Assembly (NCBI GenBank): GCA_951813625.1 | Contig: CATOTS010000029.1 | Location: 26,654-90,653 of the forward strand | Length of the DNA: 64,000 bases | DNA from: an uncultured Caldilineaceae bacterium | GTDB taxonomy: Bacteria; Chloroflexota; Anaerolineae; Caldilineales; Caldilineaceae | Reading direction: 5' to 3' | In this document: positions 29,145 to 39,848 of the stretch, piece after piece | Layout: each line of letters starts with the position of its first letter | Numbering within the stretch: position 1 is the first letter of the stretch | Position numbers and translations under genes: made by a program | Notes under the pieces: model-generated | Told to the model about the DNA's origin: nothing | Seen by the model: only the letters and a program-made list of their open reading frames with translations | The model's database searches: none

Positions 29145-29765
29145 ATGGTAGAGCCTGCATCGGAAGTTGCCGTTGTGACAGATGACGAGCCGCCTCTCTT
29201 GGGGCAGGCCCTTTGGAGCCGAGATGTCGAGCGTGTGCTGGTTACCGCGGAGGCTATACAGGAGCGTGTGCGCGAGTTGGGTCGGCGCATCGACGAGCAT
29301 TACGCCGACAAGGACCTTCTTCTGATCGCGGTCTTGAAGGGCAGCGTTCTCTTTCTCGCCGATCTGATGCGTGCGATTTCGATCCCTCACGAAATCGACT
29401 TTCTGGCGACCAGCAGCTACGGGGCTACGACGTCAAGCTCGGGCATTGTGCGGATCATGAAGGACCTGAATGAACCGATTGAAGGCCGTCATGTTCTCCT
29501 GGTCGAGGATATCATCGACAGCGGGCATACGCTCGCCTATCTGACACAGCTCTTCGGCGCCCGCAATCCGGCCAGCCTGGAGGTTGTGACGCTATTGGAC
29601 AAGCCTTCGCGTCGCGAGGTGGATATCGACGTCCTCTGGACGGGTTTTTCGGTCCCGGACGAGTTTGTCATCGGATATGGCCTCGATTTCAATCAGAGGT
29701 ATCGCAATTTGCCCTATATCGGCGTTTTGAAGCCTGAAGTCTACCAGTCGGCCGATGGGGCATGA
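29145..29765 (+). CDS. hpt: Hypoxanthine phosphoribosyltransferase
   Basis: LLIAVLKGSVLFLADLMRAI; HVLLVEDIIDSGHTLAYL; DEFVIGYGLDFNQRYRNLPYIGVL. Confidence 0.93.
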   Translation: MVEPASEVAVVTDDEPPLLGQALWSRDVERVLVTAEAIQERVRELGRRIDEHYADKDLLLIAVLKGSVLFLADLMRAISIPHEIDFLATSSYGATTSSSGIVRIMKDLNEPIEGRHVLLVEDIIDSGHTLAYLTQLFGARNPASLEVVTLLDKPSRREVDIDVLWTGFSVPDEFVIGYGLDFNQRYRNLPYIGVLKPEVYQSADGA

Positions 29766-31131
29766 GTGGATGACGGCTCGATTGGGGCCGGTATGGCAGG
29801 CTTTTCTGCGCCTGTTGCTCATCTGCGTGCTGTCTCTGGCCAGTCTGGCGTATTCGCCTGCGAGGCAACTCCTGGCGCAGTTGCCGGAGGACACTTATGT
29901 TGTCCAGGCAGGGGATACGTTGGGCTCGATAGCGGCTCAGTTTGATATTTCGGTCGAGGAGTTGGCAGCTGCCAACGAACTGGCTAACGTGGATGTCCTC
30001 GACGTGGGTCAGGTACTCAACCTCCCGCGGGTGAACGCGTCGCGAGCCTTCATTCTCGCCCGGCCGGGGGACACCGTTCAGTCTATCGCCACGCGCGAAG
30101 GACTTTCTCCAGCCCGACTTGCCATTCTCAATCGTGTTGCGCCTGCGGCGCGTCTGTTTCCGGGCCAGCGGATACTGCTTGCGCGCGAGTCGCCGCGCCC
30201 GGCGGCGAGGCTGCGTTTCGGCGCGGTGCGCATCGTGAGCATTCCCGCTGCCGTGGAGCAGGGCGAGGCCGGCTGGCTTCAGGTTGAGGCGAGCCGGCCG
30301 CTGGCGTTGAAGGCGGAGTGGGATGGCGCGCCTGTGGGCATCTGGCCGCTGGTAATTCGAGAGGACGAAGGGGCGGGCGCGGCGGCGAGCGGGGAAGTGA
30401 CAGTCTGGGGGGCCTATGTTCCGGCGCCGGCTTCGATGGCGCCGGGTGAGTATCTGCTGAGACTGAGCTACGAGGCGCGCAGCGGCGTTACGGTCGCCCG
30501 ATCCTTCCCGGTGGAGGTAGAGGAGCGTCACTTTGCGAGTCAGCAGATTACGCTGCCGCCGGAACAGAGCGACTTGCTGGAGCAGACGCTGCTGCAGTCG
30601 GAGCTGGACTATCTCAGGCCGATTTGGTCGCAGGCGGCTACGCCGGTTCAGTGGCGGCAGACATTCAGGCTGCCGTTGTCATCGCCGTTTCCGACGACGA
30701 GCCCCTATGGGCTCGAGCGGAGCTATAACGGCGGGACGCTTCAATCCTTCCATACCGGTCAGGATTTTGCTGCGCCCGGCGGCAGTCCCGTCGTTGCCGC
30801 GGGGGATGGGATCGTGGTCCTGGCCGAGCAGCTGAATGTGCGCGGGGTGAGCGTGATCCTGGACCACGGCGCCGGTCTATTCACAGGCTACTGGCATTTG
30901 CGTGAGGCGGTGGTTGAGCCGGGTGTGAAGGTGCAGGCGGGCGAGGCAATCGGCTTTGTGGGGACGACAGGGCGCAGTACGGGGGAGCATCTGCATTGGG
31001 AATTGCGCATCTACGGGGCGGCGGTTGACCCGATGCCGTTCCTGGACAGACCGCTGCTCTCGCCACTGGGCGAAGCCGGACTGGAACAGCGAAACGGCCA
31101 GGACGAATCTGGCCAGGAAGAGGGGAATTGA
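29755..31131 (+). CDS. Exported LysM-domain M23 peptidase (murein hydrolase-like)
   Basis: LysM YVVQAGDTLGSIAAQFDISVEELAAANEL; M23 HTGQDFAAPGGSPVVAAGDG...GEHLHWELRIYG. Confidence 0.88.
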   Translation: MGHEWMTARLGPVWQAFLRLLLICVLSLASLAYSPARQLLAQLPEDTYVVQAGDTLGSIAAQFDISVEELAAANELANVDVLDVGQVLNLPRVNASRAFILARPGDTVQSIATREGLSPARLAILNRVAPAARLFPGQRILLARESPRPAARLRFGAVRIVSIPAAVEQGEAGWLQVEASRPLALKAEWDGAPVGIWPLVIREDEGAGAAASGEVTVWGAYVPAPASMAPGEYLLRLSYEARSGVTVARSFPVEVEERHFASQQITLPPEQSDLLEQTLLQSELDYLRPIWSQAATPVQWRQTFRLPLSSPFPTTSPYGLERSYNGGTLQSFHTGQDFAAPGGSPVVAAGDGIVVLAEQLNVRGVSVILDHGAGLFTGYWHLREAVVEPGVKVQAGEAIGFVGTTGRSTGEHLHWELRIYGAAVDPMPFLDRPLLSPLGEAGLEQRNGQDESGQEEGN

Positions 31132-31150
31132 CCTCGCCCCTGAAAAACAG

Positions 31151-31178
31151 AAAGCGCCGACTCGGTCGCCGGCGCTCT
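31151..31178 (-). terminator. Intrinsic terminator downstream of L25 gene
   Basis: AGCGCCG/CGGCGCT 7-bp stem; on minus strand followed by TTTCTGTTTTT. Confidence 0.6.
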
Positions 31179-31198
31179 GCGTTATCGCGGTTGCGAAT

Positions 31199-31858
31199 CT
31201 ACTCTTCGACTTGTTCTTCATCCTCGCGGCCGCGACCGATGACCTCGGGCTCGGCATCGGGGTCGATCAGTTCGGCTTCGGCCTCTTCTTCTTCCTCGCT
31301 GACAGCTGCGCGTGAGAGAATCAGGCTGCAGATCGCATCATCGGGGTCGGAGATATAGGTAACGCCGGCAATGCTCGGGAGGTCTGCGACCGTAATCGGA
31401 GGACTCTCGGGGCCCTCAAGCGGTGAGATGTCGACCTCGATGTGGGCGGGAATGTCGGCGGGCAGCGCTTCGATCTCAACGCTTTCCATTGACTGCACCA
31501 TGACCAGGTCTGTACCGACCACCGACTCTCCGATGGTGAAGAGCGGCACGCTGACCTGCTGGGTCACCGTCATGTTGACGGCGTAGAAGTCTGCGTGCAG
31601 CAGGTTGTGGCGCACCGGATGGCGCTGAATTTCGCGCACGAGGATGTTGTACTCTTCGCCTTCGAGATCGACCTTGACGAGCTGGGAGCTTCCGCCTTCG
31701 CGTAGAACGCTTTCAAACTCGGTTACCTCGACCTGCGCGTTCTGTGCCGTCCGTTCTTCCCCGTAGATGACGACGGGGATAATCCCCTGCGGGCGCAGTC
31801 GCTTTACTTTGCGGCCGGTAATGCTGCGGGGGCTGGCATGCAGTGTTAGTGTTGACAT
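31199..31858 (-). CDS. rplY: 50S ribosomal protein L25 (CTC/TL5 type) with acidic tail
   Basis: GRKVKRLRPQGIIPVVIYGEE...REIQRHPVRHNLLHADFYAV; C-terminal Glu-rich tail. Confidence 0.9.
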   Translation of the reverse strand: MSTLTLHASPRSITGRKVKRLRPQGIIPVVIYGEERTAQNAQVEVTEFESVLREGGSSQLVKVDLEGEEYNILVREIQRHPVRHNLLHADFYAVNMTVTQQVSVPLFTIGESVVGTDLVMVQSMESVEIEALPADIPAHIEVDISPLEGPESPPITVADLPSIAGVTYISDPDDAICSLILSRAAVSEEEEEAEAELIDPDAEPEVIGRGREDEEQVEE

Positions 31859-31923
31859 CTATCTCTGCTCTCCTTCTAACTATCGAGACGGTTCCGGCTT
31901 GTCGGTGTCAAGCAGGGCCGCGG

Positions 31924-32394
31924 TCAACTGTGTTTGGCGGTTTTCCGGCCGAGCAGTTTGCGCAGAAGCAGCAAGACCAAGCCGAATCCCGCGCCCAATG
32001 CCAGCGCGCTCAGCGGTGACAAGACGGTCTTGACGTTTCCCTCGACCTTACCGGCACATAACATTCCCGTCCATACCTCTTCCGCCTTGATCTGACCGGC
32101 TGCCAGCAGACCGATGCCGCTGTTGTGGACGGTTGTTTCCTGGCTGGCGGCGCAGCCGATGCCGGCGTCGCGCATCTCCAGCGACTTTGTACGCACGAAA
32201 CCGGCCGCCGAATCGGTCATGTTGAGGGCCTGGGCGTTGACAGACCGGGTGGCGGAATGCGACATCGACACGTGGCCGCCGCGGACTGAACCGACAGAGG
32301 ATTCCTTCACTTCGACGCGTTCGCCTTCCAGGTCGGCGCTCAAATCGGCGGCGGCATCTTCCAGTGGGTTTGCGTCCGGTCTTTCTTCAGACAT
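31924..32394 (-). CDS. Hypothetical tail-anchored repeat protein
   Basis: Quasi-repeats (ESSVGSVRGGHVSMSHSATRSVNAQALNMTDSAAGFVRTKSLEMRDAGIG) then one C-terminal TM and basic tail. Confidence 0.6.
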   Translation of the reverse strand: MSEERPDANPLEDAAADLSADLEGERVEVKESSVGSVRGGHVSMSHSATRSVNAQALNMTDSAAGFVRTKSLEMRDAGIGCAASQETTVHNSGIGLLAAGQIKAEEVWTGMLCAGKVEGNVKTVLSPLSALALGAGFGLVLLLLRKLLGRKTAKHS

Positions 32395-32630
32395 GACTGT
32401 CTCCAATGCTGGCGAATGGCCAGGGGAACGGCGCACAGAGCCACTATTATAGCCAGCGCGGTCTGGGCTGTCAAAAAAACTGGTATGTAAGGTGGATGGA
32501 AAGAGTCAATGCGGGACTCTGGCGGTGGTGCGTACCCTAAGGATGGGGCACGTCGCGCCAGCCGTCCCGCATTGGGGGGGGGGTCTGCGAACTGCGGCCT
32601 TTCGTCTACCGGAGGCCTTAGCCGTCAGCT

Positions 32631-33404
32631 TCAGCGTAATTCGTATGTGATCTGCAGCTGCATTGTGAGAATCAGCTCGCCGGGATTGATGGGGCCGATA
32701 CCGCGGGCGCTCTCGGCGATCGCCATCTGGGCGAAGTTGCCGCCGTAGAAGCCGCCGCCCTGGCCGATAATCTCGCTGATTCCGGTGACGCCGCTGACTT
32801 CAACGCCGATCAGTTCCGCCAGTTCATTCGCTTTGGACCGGGCGTCGGCCACGGCCTGGGCGCGGGCTTCGGACTCAACCGAGGTCGGATCGGCGAGGCT
32901 GAAGTCGACGCCGTATACGTTGTTGGCGCCGGCGTCAATGGCGGCATCCAGGACGTCGCCGATAGTGTCCAGATCCCGGATGGTGATGTAGACGGTGTTG
33001 CTGACGCGGTAACGGGTCTCGTCCTCGTTCAGCAATCCCTCCGGGCCGAAACGTTCGGCATAGATGCTGAAGTGCCGCGTCTGAATGTCGGCCTCGTCGA
33101 TGTCTTGGGCAAGCAGGGCCCTGAGGACGCTTTCCATCACCTCTTGCGCGGCGCCGCTGGCCTCTTTCACCGTTGGCCGCATCACTTCGACGCCGATGTT
33201 GGCGGTGGCGACGTCCGGATCGATGGAGACGGATCCCTCGCCCACGACCGTCACAGAGTGTGAGATTGACGCGGCGACATTCCCTTCGCTCGCCTGGGCG
33301 GCCGGCGTAGGTGTCGCGGTCATGACGATGGAGATTACGATCAGGGTCAAGGCCATCAGGGCGACAAGGCCTATAGCGGTTCCGGATGATTTCTGGCTCT
33401 TCAT
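32631..33404 (-). CDS. SIMPL domain (DUF541) protein
   Basis: HSVTVVGEGSVSIDPDVATANIGVEVMRPTVKEA...DARSKANELAELIGVEVSGVTGISE. Confidence 0.88.
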   Translation of the reverse strand: MKSQKSSGTAIGLVALMALTLIVISIVMTATPTPAAQASEGNVAASISHSVTVVGEGSVSIDPDVATANIGVEVMRPTVKEASGAAQEVMESVLRALLAQDIDEADIQTRHFSIYAERFGPEGLLNEDETRYRVSNTVYITIRDLDTIGDVLDAAIDAGANNVYGVDFSLADPTSVESEARAQAVADARSKANELAELIGVEVSGVTGISEIIGQGGGFYGGNFAQMAIAESARGIGPINPGELILTMQLQITYELR

Positions 33405-33570
33405 CTGACTGCTCCTCACGTCCTGGCCATATGCTGTGATTTTAGGGATGAACTCCTGGCGTATATCTTTTGACGACAGAACGCGCCAATAAGTTGCCTT
33501 GCTGCCTGGATTGGCAAGAAACGGCGCCCGTTCTTTGGATGGGGCCGCGTGTGATACGATCGTTTCAATC

Positions 33571-35859
33571 ATGGCCTCTCTGTTTCCCTTTACTCGCCGG
33601 GCGAATCTCTTGATAGGGCTGGTGCTGCTGATGTGCGCGGCCGGCTGGCTGGCCGGTGCGGACGCGGCTGCATTCTTGACGTTTCTTCGACGAGCGGCGG
33701 TCCCGTCGGCTGAATCGCCGCAAGGGCAGGCTGAAGGAGGCGGACTAGAGGCGCTTCGCAGCGGCGCGATCGCGTCGATGGACGATCCGGCGTTCAGCTA
33801 TGGAGAGGGCTGGCTGGTCTCCGCGGCGGGGGCGGACACGACCGAGCCGGCATCGCCGTGGGAGGAGCCGTCGGGGCGCATGCTTTTTCGATATTACGGC
33901 CGCGATCTGGCGCTGCAGCTGGCGCTGGGCGACTACTGGGGCTATGTCTTCGTCAGTGTTGACGGCGGGCCGGCCAACCGCTTGCCGGTCCTGCGCGGCA
34001 ACCTCAACAGCGCAGGGCAGGCAGGCGGCTACAAACCACTCTTTGCCCCGGAAAAGCAGACTGCTGCGGGCCCGGCGGCCGAGTGGCTTGTCGTGCATCG
34101 CGCTGACGGAGACGGGCCGCACGAGGCGACGGTGGAAGTCTGGCGCGGATGGGGGCAGACCGTTCTGCGCGGCGCGGCGGTGGACGCGCTTGCGCCCGGG
34201 CCGCTCCCGCAGTGGCCGGGTGTCCTGATGGCGCTTGTGGGCGGGTGGTTGGCGGTATCGGCCCTGGGAACCTGGCTGGCAGGACGTCTGCCGTCGGCCT
34301 CAGGGGCTGGCGATAGCGGCGGGGCTGCCGAGAGCAGGCACGTCGGTCCCCTGGCGTCGAAATTCATTGGCTTTCGGACTCTACTGGGCTTGGGTATCGG
34401 TCGATTGGCGCTGTCCTGGCCGCGCGCCCTTTCGGCGGCGGTCGCGGGCGTTGCCATGATCGGCGCGGGCGTGCTCAGCCAGAGCTGGGCCGTCGTCATC
34501 GCCGGCTTGATTGCGCTCGGGATCGCGGCGTTGCAGTGGCCGGTGTTGTGGACCGGGGCGCTGCTGTTTGGATTGCCATTCTATCTCCATCCGTTGCCGG
34601 TTCTGCCAGGGCGGGCATTGAATCTGATCGAAATCGGAGTCTATGGCGGCCTGGCGCTCTGCGGCGTGCGTTTTGCGGCAGGACTCCGTCCTGCCGGCGG
34701 CGCTCGCGGGCAAGCGGGCGACAGGCGCAACCAGTTCATCTTTTTTGTGGTCGGGCTGGCGCTGGTCGCGGCAGTCGCCGCGGCGCAGAGGGATGTCGCG
34801 GTGCGCGAGTGGCGAACAGTGTTTTTGAGCGCGGCCATGTTCGCGCTGCTCTTGCATGCGACCATGCGCAGCGCGGCTGACAACGGCGCGACGCGGGCAG
34901 TCCTGGCGCTGGCGTGGCTGGCCGGCGGAGCGTTCGTTGCCGTCTCGGGTCTGTGGCAGTACGTCACCGAGCAGAATATTATCCAGGCGGAAGGCGTCAA
35001 TCGCGTGCGAGGGCTTTACGGTTCGCCGAACAATTTGGCGCTCTACCTGGAGCGGACGGCTGCGGTCGGGCTGGGGCTGGCTATTTTCGGCCTGAAGAGG
35101 AGGGGCGATGGTCGGCCAGCCGGTAGCGAGGGAGGTGGCGGGACTTCGGCGGTTGCGTCGACCTGGCTGGACTCGGCGTGGATTGCGCGTGTCGCGCTCC
35201 TGCTCACGCTCCCGCAGCTGGCGGCGCTGCTGTTGACGTTCAGCAAGGGCGCGCTGTTCCTGGGGCTGCCTGCGATGCTGATAGGGCTCGGCGCGGCGGG
35301 GCGGCGGCTCGAGGGCGGTCGCAGCCTGCGGTTGCCGGCGTGGTGGGGATGGGGGCTGGCGGCGGTGGCGGCGGCGATGGCGGCGGGCCTGGTACCTTTT
35401 CTCGGGGCAGAGCGGTTCCGCAGTCTGCTGGACTTCGGGCCGGAGAGCACCGGAGGGTTGCGTCTCAACCTGTGGCGCAGCAGCGTGCAGATGGCGCTCG
35501 ATCATCCGTGGCTGGGCGTCGGGCCGGACAACTTTCTGTACAGCTATCGCAGCGGCTATATCCTGCCGGCGGCGTGGCGCGATCCCAGTCTCAACCATCC
35601 TCATAACGTCGTGCTGGACTGGTGGACGCGGGTTGGACTGCCGGGGCTGGCGCTGGCTGCGGCCTGGCTGTGGCTGGGCATACGGGCCTTGTGGCGGGCT
35701 GCGAGCGTCGACGCACTGGCGGTCGGGGCGCTGGGGGCGGTCGCTGCCGCACTGGGCCACGGCCTGATCGATGCCTCGTACGCGCTGCCGGACCTGATGC
35801 TGGTTTGGGTTTTCCTGCTGCACCTGTTCGGGCCGCGCGCGGCAAAGGCGGCTGCGTAG
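33571..35859 (+). CDS. O-antigen ligase (Wzy_C) family membrane protein
   Basis: Multi-TM; LLTFSKGALFLGLPAMLIGLG; MALDHPWLGVGPDNFLYSY...NHPHNVVLDWWTRVGLPGLAL. Confidence 0.82.
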   Translation: MASLFPFTRRANLLIGLVLLMCAAGWLAGADAAAFLTFLRRAAVPSAESPQGQAEGGGLEALRSGAIASMDDPAFSYGEGWLVSAAGADTTEPASPWEEPSGRMLFRYYGRDLALQLALGDYWGYVFVSVDGGPANRLPVLRGNLNSAGQAGGYKPLFAPEKQTAAGPAAEWLVVHRADGDGPHEATVEVWRGWGQTVLRGAAVDALAPGPLPQWPGVLMALVGGWLAVSALGTWLAGRLPSASGAGDSGGAAESRHVGPLASKFIGFRTLLGLGIGRLALSWPRALSAAVAGVAMIGAGVLSQSWAVVIAGLIALGIAALQWPVLWTGALLFGLPFYLHPLPVLPGRALNLIEIGVYGGLALCGVRFAAGLRPAGGARGQAGDRRNQFIFFVVGLALVAAVAAAQRDVAVREWRTVFLSAAMFALLLHATMRSAADNGATRAVLALAWLAGGAFVAVSGLWQYVTEQNIIQAEGVNRVRGLYGSPNNLALYLERTAAVGLGLAIFGLKRRGDGRPAGSEGGGGTSAVASTWLDSAWIARVALLLTLPQLAALLLTFSKGALFLGLPAMLIGLGAAGRRLEGGRSLRLPAWWGWGLAAVAAAMAAGLVPFLGAERFRSLLDFGPESTGGLRLNLWRSSVQMALDHPWLGVGPDNFLYSYRSGYILPAAWRDPSLNHPHNVVLDWWTRVGLPGLALAAAWLWLGIRALWRAASVDALAVGALGAVAAALGHGLIDASYALPDLMLVWVFLLHLFGPRAAKAAA

Positions 35860-35903
35860 GGCTGCGCGCAGAAGGTGGCGCTTATCTTATCCCGAACTGT
35901 TTG

Positions 35904-36809
35904 CTACAGTTCGCGCAGGCGACGAAGACACCAGTTGTAGGTGTGGTTGTCCGAGAGTTTGCAGTCGTTGAAGCGGAGGCTATGGAAGGTATAGTAGAGG
36001 TCGATCCGCTGCCAGCAATCCTCGCCGTAGCGTTGGTCGATCAGCCGCCGCAGGACCCGGTAGTCGGCCGCGTTGACGAAGTCGTAGATGCGGCAGAAGT
36101 AGTAGGCGCCTGCCAGATCGATGAGCGGGTCGCCGATCAGAGTCAGGGGGCTGAAGTCGACAACTGCGGTCAGGGCGCCCTTCCCGTCGCAGAGCACATT
36201 GCCCAAGAAAAAGTCGCCGTGCACGAGGCGCCGCGAAGGCAGGTCGGGCAGAGAGTCGAGTTGGGCGAGACAGGCATTGAGGATTCGGTCCGATTCGGGC
36301 AGGTCTTCCTGCAGATCAGGGCGGGAGCGGGCAAGAGTGGCTGAAGCGCGTTTCCGGAGGAAATCGGGCCAGGTTTGCGCGGTTATCCCCTTGGGCCCGC
36401 CTAGCAGCTCGCCGTAGGGAAGCCGGGGTCAGCGAACTACATGCAGCGGCGGCAGCGCCTCCAGAAGGGAGGTCAGTGACTTTTGCCGTTCTCCGGCTGC
36501 GAGGCTGGGAAAGAGGCGGGCGAGGTCCTGGCCTGGCAGGCGGCGTTCGATGTGATAGTGAATGCCGGCGACGGCGTCGTGTTGGTAGATCTGCGGTACG
36601 GCGAAGGGGAGCGCGTCGCGCTGTAAGCGCTGGCAAAGGCGCTGCAAGGAGGACAGATGGCCGGGCTCCTGGGGGCCGTTATCAACTTTCACGACGCGGC
36701 CATCGCCGATGTCGTAGAGCGCGGAGGTCATGCCCCGGTTCAGAGGCGTTACACTGTCGATTTTGAGGTGTTCGAGAACCGCGGCAAGCCTCGCCTGCTC
36801 CGGTTTCAC
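35904..36809 (-). pseudogene. Aminoglycoside phosphotransferase (APH)-like protein with in-frame TGA
   Basis: Minus-strand frame from GTG 36809 (overlapping tlpA-like stop) to 35904 is open except TGA at 36429-36431; HGDFFLGNVLCDGKGALTAVVDFSPLTLIGDPLIDLA is an APH catalytic signature. Confidence 0.75.
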
Positions 36810-37474
36810 GGCAAGATTCCGGCAATATTTTCCGCCAGGATGACGCTGTTCATCTCGCCGGACCAAACGCTGCGAATGACGCCGTCGGCGTCGATGAAGT
36901 AGGTCAGGGGCAGTCCCTGCACATTGTAGAGTTGTCCCACATCCAGGCTGGTGTCCAATATGATCGCGAGTTGGGAGGCGTCCGCTGCCCCACCGGTTGT
37001 GACGCCGGGGCCGCCTGATTCTACGCCTACTTCGGCCAGAAAGCGTTCGACCGTGGCCGCGGTCTCGCCTTGATTGACGCCGACGATGTGGACACATTGC
37101 GGGTTACTGGCGGCATTCGAGCTTCCCGCCTGGCATGCTCCGTAGCGGGCGGCTGCAGTCTGCAGCGCGGGAAACTCGCGGCGGCAGGGTCCGCACCAGG
37201 TCGCCCAGAAGTTCAGGACAACCGGCTGACCGCGCATTTCTGACAGGGTAAAGTTTCCCGTTTCGGCGCCGTTGCCGCCGTAACGCGGCAGCGTGAACTC
37301 AGGCGCCGGATGGTTCATCAGCGGCTTGGGCGCGTCGAAGGTCGACAGGTCGACGGGTGGGCGGCTGATCCAGATCCACCAGGCGCCGAAGAGCAGGATC
37401 AATGGGACGGCTGCGTGCCAGCCGTTGAGCTGCGGGAGTCGAAAGGTAGTCAACGCAGATGCTTTCCCGGGCAA
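36806..37474 (-). CDS. TlpA-like thioredoxin-fold protein
   Basis: GQPVVLNFWATWCGPCRREFPALQTAA; GLPLTYFIDADGVI. Confidence 0.88.
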   Translation of the reverse strand: MPGKASALTTFRLPQLNGWHAAVPLILLFGAWWIWISRPPVDLSTFDAPKPLMNHPAPEFTLPRYGGNGAETGNFTLSEMRGQPVVLNFWATWCGPCRREFPALQTAAARYGACQAGSSNAASNPQCVHIVGVNQGETAATVERFLAEVGVESGGPGVTTGGAADASQLAIILDTSLDVGQLYNVQGLPLTYFIDADGVIRSVWSGEMNSVILAENIAGILP

Positions 37475-37481
37475 GGGCCGG

Positions 37482-38909
<1,428 letters not shown>

Positions 38910-39361
38910 CGATACTCTCCTTAGGGCCCTGCGAGACGTTTCTTGCTCAAATTACGGCTAAGTATAGCAGACGACAGTCGGATCCTGGCATTTTTCGTGT
39001 CTTTCGGGTGCAGTCCACTTTGGGGGTGGGAGTCGTCTGGCGGGGAGTGGATGCCGGAACTGTCGAAATTCGGAAGGGGTAAGACTCGAACTGCAGCGGC
39101 AAGGACCCAATCCACGAATCTGCACGAATCTCCACGAAGAACGTCAACTGCGGTGGCTAGTTGCCAGTGGCCAGGAACTGCCGGGGCCGGTGCTCTCCGG
39201 TCGAACGCGCGAACGGCTGGCGACGCGCACACACGGCCGTATCGCCCACGCTGGCCTTGGCGACACGCTGGAAACGCGCACGCACGGTGGCGGGGGGCTG
39301 GGCTGCCGGTTACAAAGGGCTGCATAAGAACCCACATCTGGCGGCGGGTGGAGGGGTGTCA

Positions 39362-39419
39362 GGGGGGCGTTGCGGGGGGAGTCCCCCCGCACAAGGGAGG
39401 GCCGTCAGGCCCGACCGTC
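39362..39419 (+). repeat. GC-rich dispersed hairpin repeat, copy B
   Basis: GGGGGGCGTTGCGGGGGGAGTCCCCCCGCACAAGGGAGGGCCGTCAGGCCCGACCGTC, differs from copy A by one inserted T. Confidence 0.85.
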
Positions 39420-39848
39420 CAGAACGGCAGTGGTCAGTTGCCAGTGGTCGGTTGCCAGCTGCGAGGGACTGCCGGGGGCGGTGGACAGTGGACCGGCTAT
39501 GAGGCCGTTGCTGCCCGGGGTATTGGAATCTGTGCACCGATTCTGGACTGCGCGCTGTCTTTCGGCTGAATCAAAGTCGGTGGGACCTGTGCGCGGCGAT
39601 TCGAAGGCGCCAATGGAAGATGTGTGCGCGGCAGTTTGCTGCGGGGTGCGAAAAGGTGCTAACATCAGGCTCCAACAGAGACCGATTCCTCGACTGGCGG
39701 ATTGTGTGGAGAGATACCACAGGGGAGAGGAGTCGCAGGGGATATTTCTCTGATATGCACAGTCGAACGCCTGGGCTGGGGCAGTTGGTAGATTCCGACT
39801 GCCCTTTTTGTTTGCCCAGTGTCGAGCCATTTCGGCAGGAGAATTCGC

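Noticed and set aside
36429-36431. TGA as a sense codon (genetic code 4) or selenocysteine
   Set aside because: TGA terminates many intact genes here (e.g. nuoCD, nuoEF, tilS) and no SECIS context or Sec-type family is evident; decay or error is simpler.
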